DNA of 36,694 bases, taken from the NCBI GenBank assembly GCA_023430325.1, contig JAEZAU010000061.1, forward strand, positions 1 to 36,694. Direction: 5' to 3'. Both the position numbers and the translations under genes were made by a program. Below, in pieces: positions 35,830 to 36,694 of this stretch. This DNA comes from Bacteroidota bacterium (GTDB lineage: Bacteria; Bacteroidota; Bacteroidia; Flavobacteriales_F; PHOS-HE28). The first letter of the stretch is position 1, and each line of letters begins with the position of its first letter. The notes under the pieces are model-generated. The model was not told the origin of the DNA. It saw nothing but the letters and a program-made list of their open reading frames with translations, and searched no databases.

Positions 35830-36459
35830 ATGACCACTAAGGCAGAGTTGCAAGATTTGTTCTACTCCACGCAAGAGGAATGGAAGTACATCCAATTGTA
35901 CGAGGAGAATATAGTCTATTTCAATGGCTTGTTACAAACCGGACGTGTTGATGAAATTGAGTTTGTGTTGCCTATCAAACTCCTTAAATATGCTGACCCG
36001 CTTAACAAGACAGGCAATTACTCTAAGGCATTGAATGTGCTTGAGGAGGTAGATAGGGACCTTACTAAATTGAAAGGAAAGTCAAAAGAGTACAAATCCT
36101 ACAAAGAGTTTATGACTTTTCTTAAAGGGGTTTGTCTCGGAAGATTAAAGCACTACAAATCATCTAACAGAGAGTTCCGTAAATTATTGACTGTTAATCC
36201 TGATAATGAGAAGTATTTGGACTGGTACCGTTCGAATCAAAAGAATCAGATTCACAAGTTTACCTGGCCATTGGTTATGGGTGGTATAGCCGCTTATCTA
36301 ATAGTTCTAGGCATAGAGTTCACATTAAAGGATGTGAGTTTGCCTTGGGTTCGTACAGCAACTCTTGTAGTCGCGTTCCTAGCATTGGTAATCCCCTCGT
36401 TGCTCATGTTCTTGATCAACAGAACGAAGCCAAATAGAATAAAAGGAACCGCCGCCTAA
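35830..36459 (+). CDS. membrane-anchored protein with helical repeat-like domain, function unknown
   Basis: The start is ATG 35830 (209 residues), because the upstream frame runs through attC-like site 2. The N-terminal 140 residues are soluble and helical; segments such as LLKYADPLNKTGNYSKALNV and FLKGVCLGRLKHYKSSNREF look like degenerate TPR helices. Two membrane helices follow (about 148-166 and 174-196), then a short basic tail. I recognise no specific family. The codons are AT-rich compared with the chromosome. The stop lies just in front of attC-like site 3, with the TAA reading into its core, as is usual for cassette genes. Confidence 0.75.
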   Translation: MTTKAELQDLFYSTQEEWKYIQLYEENIVYFNGLLQTGRVDEIEFVLPIKLLKYADPLNKTGNYSKALNVLEEVDRDLTKLKGKSKEYKSYKEFMTFLKGVCLGRLKHYKSSNREFRKLLTVNPDNEKYLDWYRSNQKNQIHKFTWPLVMGGIAAYLIVLGIEFTLKDVSLPWVRTATLVVAFLALVIPSLLMFLINRTKPNRIKGTAA

Positions 36460-36576
36460 CATGCGCTTGCAGCAAGCCGCCCTCGTCCCGGTGCCAACTC
36501 CCTTTGAAGGGGTGATACCTTCGTCCAAGAACAGGATCACGAAAGGCGGCCTGCGGCAAGCGCAGGCCCGTTAGGC
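36454..36576 (+). other. attC-like site 3
   Basis: Layout: GCCTAAC (36454-36460), a single A, arm TGCGCTTGCAGCAAGCCGCC (36462-36481), a loop, the returning arm (36545-36564, GGCGGCCTGCGGCAAGCGCA), five bases GGCCC, then GTTAGGC (36570-36576). The arms pair at 18 of 20 positions and the outer cores are perfect complements. GGCCTGCGGCAA is shared with the 3' arm of site 1. It contains the stop of the gene before. Confidence 0.82.
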
Positions 36577-36587
36577 AACATGCAGGA

Positions 36588-36694
36588 ATGACCCGCCAAA
36601 TAATAACATATGGCCTGATTCTGATCCATACGCTTGCGGCGGCAAAGTCTCCTACGAATCCATATCACCTCTACGGTCTCGATATCAATGCGCT
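36588..36694 (+). CDS. start of a cassette gene, probable exported protein, truncated by window end
   Basis: An open frame of 35 codons from ATG 36588 reaches the window edge. It begins MTRQIITYGLILIHTLAAAK, a plausible signal peptide, with cleavage perhaps after AAA. The ATG lies 18 bases after the end of attC-like site 3, similar to the spacing of the gene before (21 bases after site 2). Too short to assign a family; real coding status depends on sequence beyond the window. Confidence 0.5.
   Translation, partial: MTRQIITYGLILIHTLAAAKSPTNPYHLYGLDINA

Larger units (their letters stand above)
32589..36694 (+). mobile_element. integron-like recombinase and gene-cassette array (continues beyond window)
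   Basis: A tyrosine recombinase gene is followed, all on the same strand, by three complete cassette-like units and the beginning of another. Each complete unit ends in an attC-like inverted repeat: 34118-34194, 35678-35809 and 36454-36576. Unit contents are a 72-residue helical protein; a cation transporter plus MerC-type protein; a membrane-anchored protein; and a partial exported protein. Units 2 and 3 are markedly AT-rich compared with the chromosome around them, while the attC-like sites of units 1 and 3 are GC-rich. Genes sit tightly between the repeats with no visible promoters of their own, as in integron cassettes. The right end is outside the window. Confidence 0.7.

Noticed and set aside
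1..36694. tRNA, rRNA and CRISPR arrays
   Set aside because: I saw no cloverleaf-type tRNA sequence, no rRNA segment and no regularly spaced repeats; the only repeat series is the set of three attC-like sites, whose stems differ and whose spacers contain genes.

Overview
The window looks like chromosomal DNA of a Bacteroidota bacterium, probably an uncultured member of the Flavobacteriales or a relative. The evidence is a Kelch protein with a type IX secretion (T9SS) C-terminal sorting domain, the gene run rlmH / DUF4783 / nadC / yihY, YfhO and DUF4834 family proteins, little Shine-Dalgarno signal, and a few matches to the Bacteroidota -7 promoter element TAnnTTTG. Base composition of the core is by eye a little above 50% GC, high for Flavobacteriales, so the order-level call is tentative.

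Layout. 1-2649: a secreted protein cut by the window edge, a PASTA-repeat membrane protein and ddl (cell wall). 2646-17527: a surface-polysaccharide locus with two methyltransferases, a fused double glycosyltransferase, a Wzx-type flippase, further glycosyltransferases, an acyltransferase-3 protein, a third methyltransferase, galE, and a polytopic protein that may be the Wzy polymerase. The housekeeping gene rdgB sits inside it. 17666-24037: rlmH, a DUF4783 protein, nadC, yihY, an M1 metallopeptidase fused to an outer-membrane beta-barrel, and a DUF2147 protein. 24065-32365: a T9SS Kelch protein, then a second glycan set (glycosyltransferase, flippase, glycosyltransferase, YfhO, DUF4834). There are no gene-free stretches over 300 bases; many genes overlap or nearly touch, suggesting polycistronic units.

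32589 to the end is the most unusual part. A tyrosine recombinase is followed on the same strand by short gene cassettes, each ending in an imperfect inverted repeat that looks like an integron attC site (34118-34194, 35678-35809, 36454-36576). All three share one layout: a 7-base core ending in AAC, one A, a stem, a loop, the returning stem, five unpaired bases, and a core beginning GTTA. The cassettes carry a small helical protein; a two-gene AT-rich module (cation transporter plus a MerC protein with a GDCCVxC tail, probably for mercury or another soft metal); an AT-rich membrane-anchored protein of unknown function; and the start of a further cassette. The recombinase resembles IntI in its catalytic domain but lacks the IntI-specific insertion and has an extra N-terminal domain. 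My reading is an integron-like cassette system driven by a non-IntI recombinase. This is inference from sequence and has not been tested.
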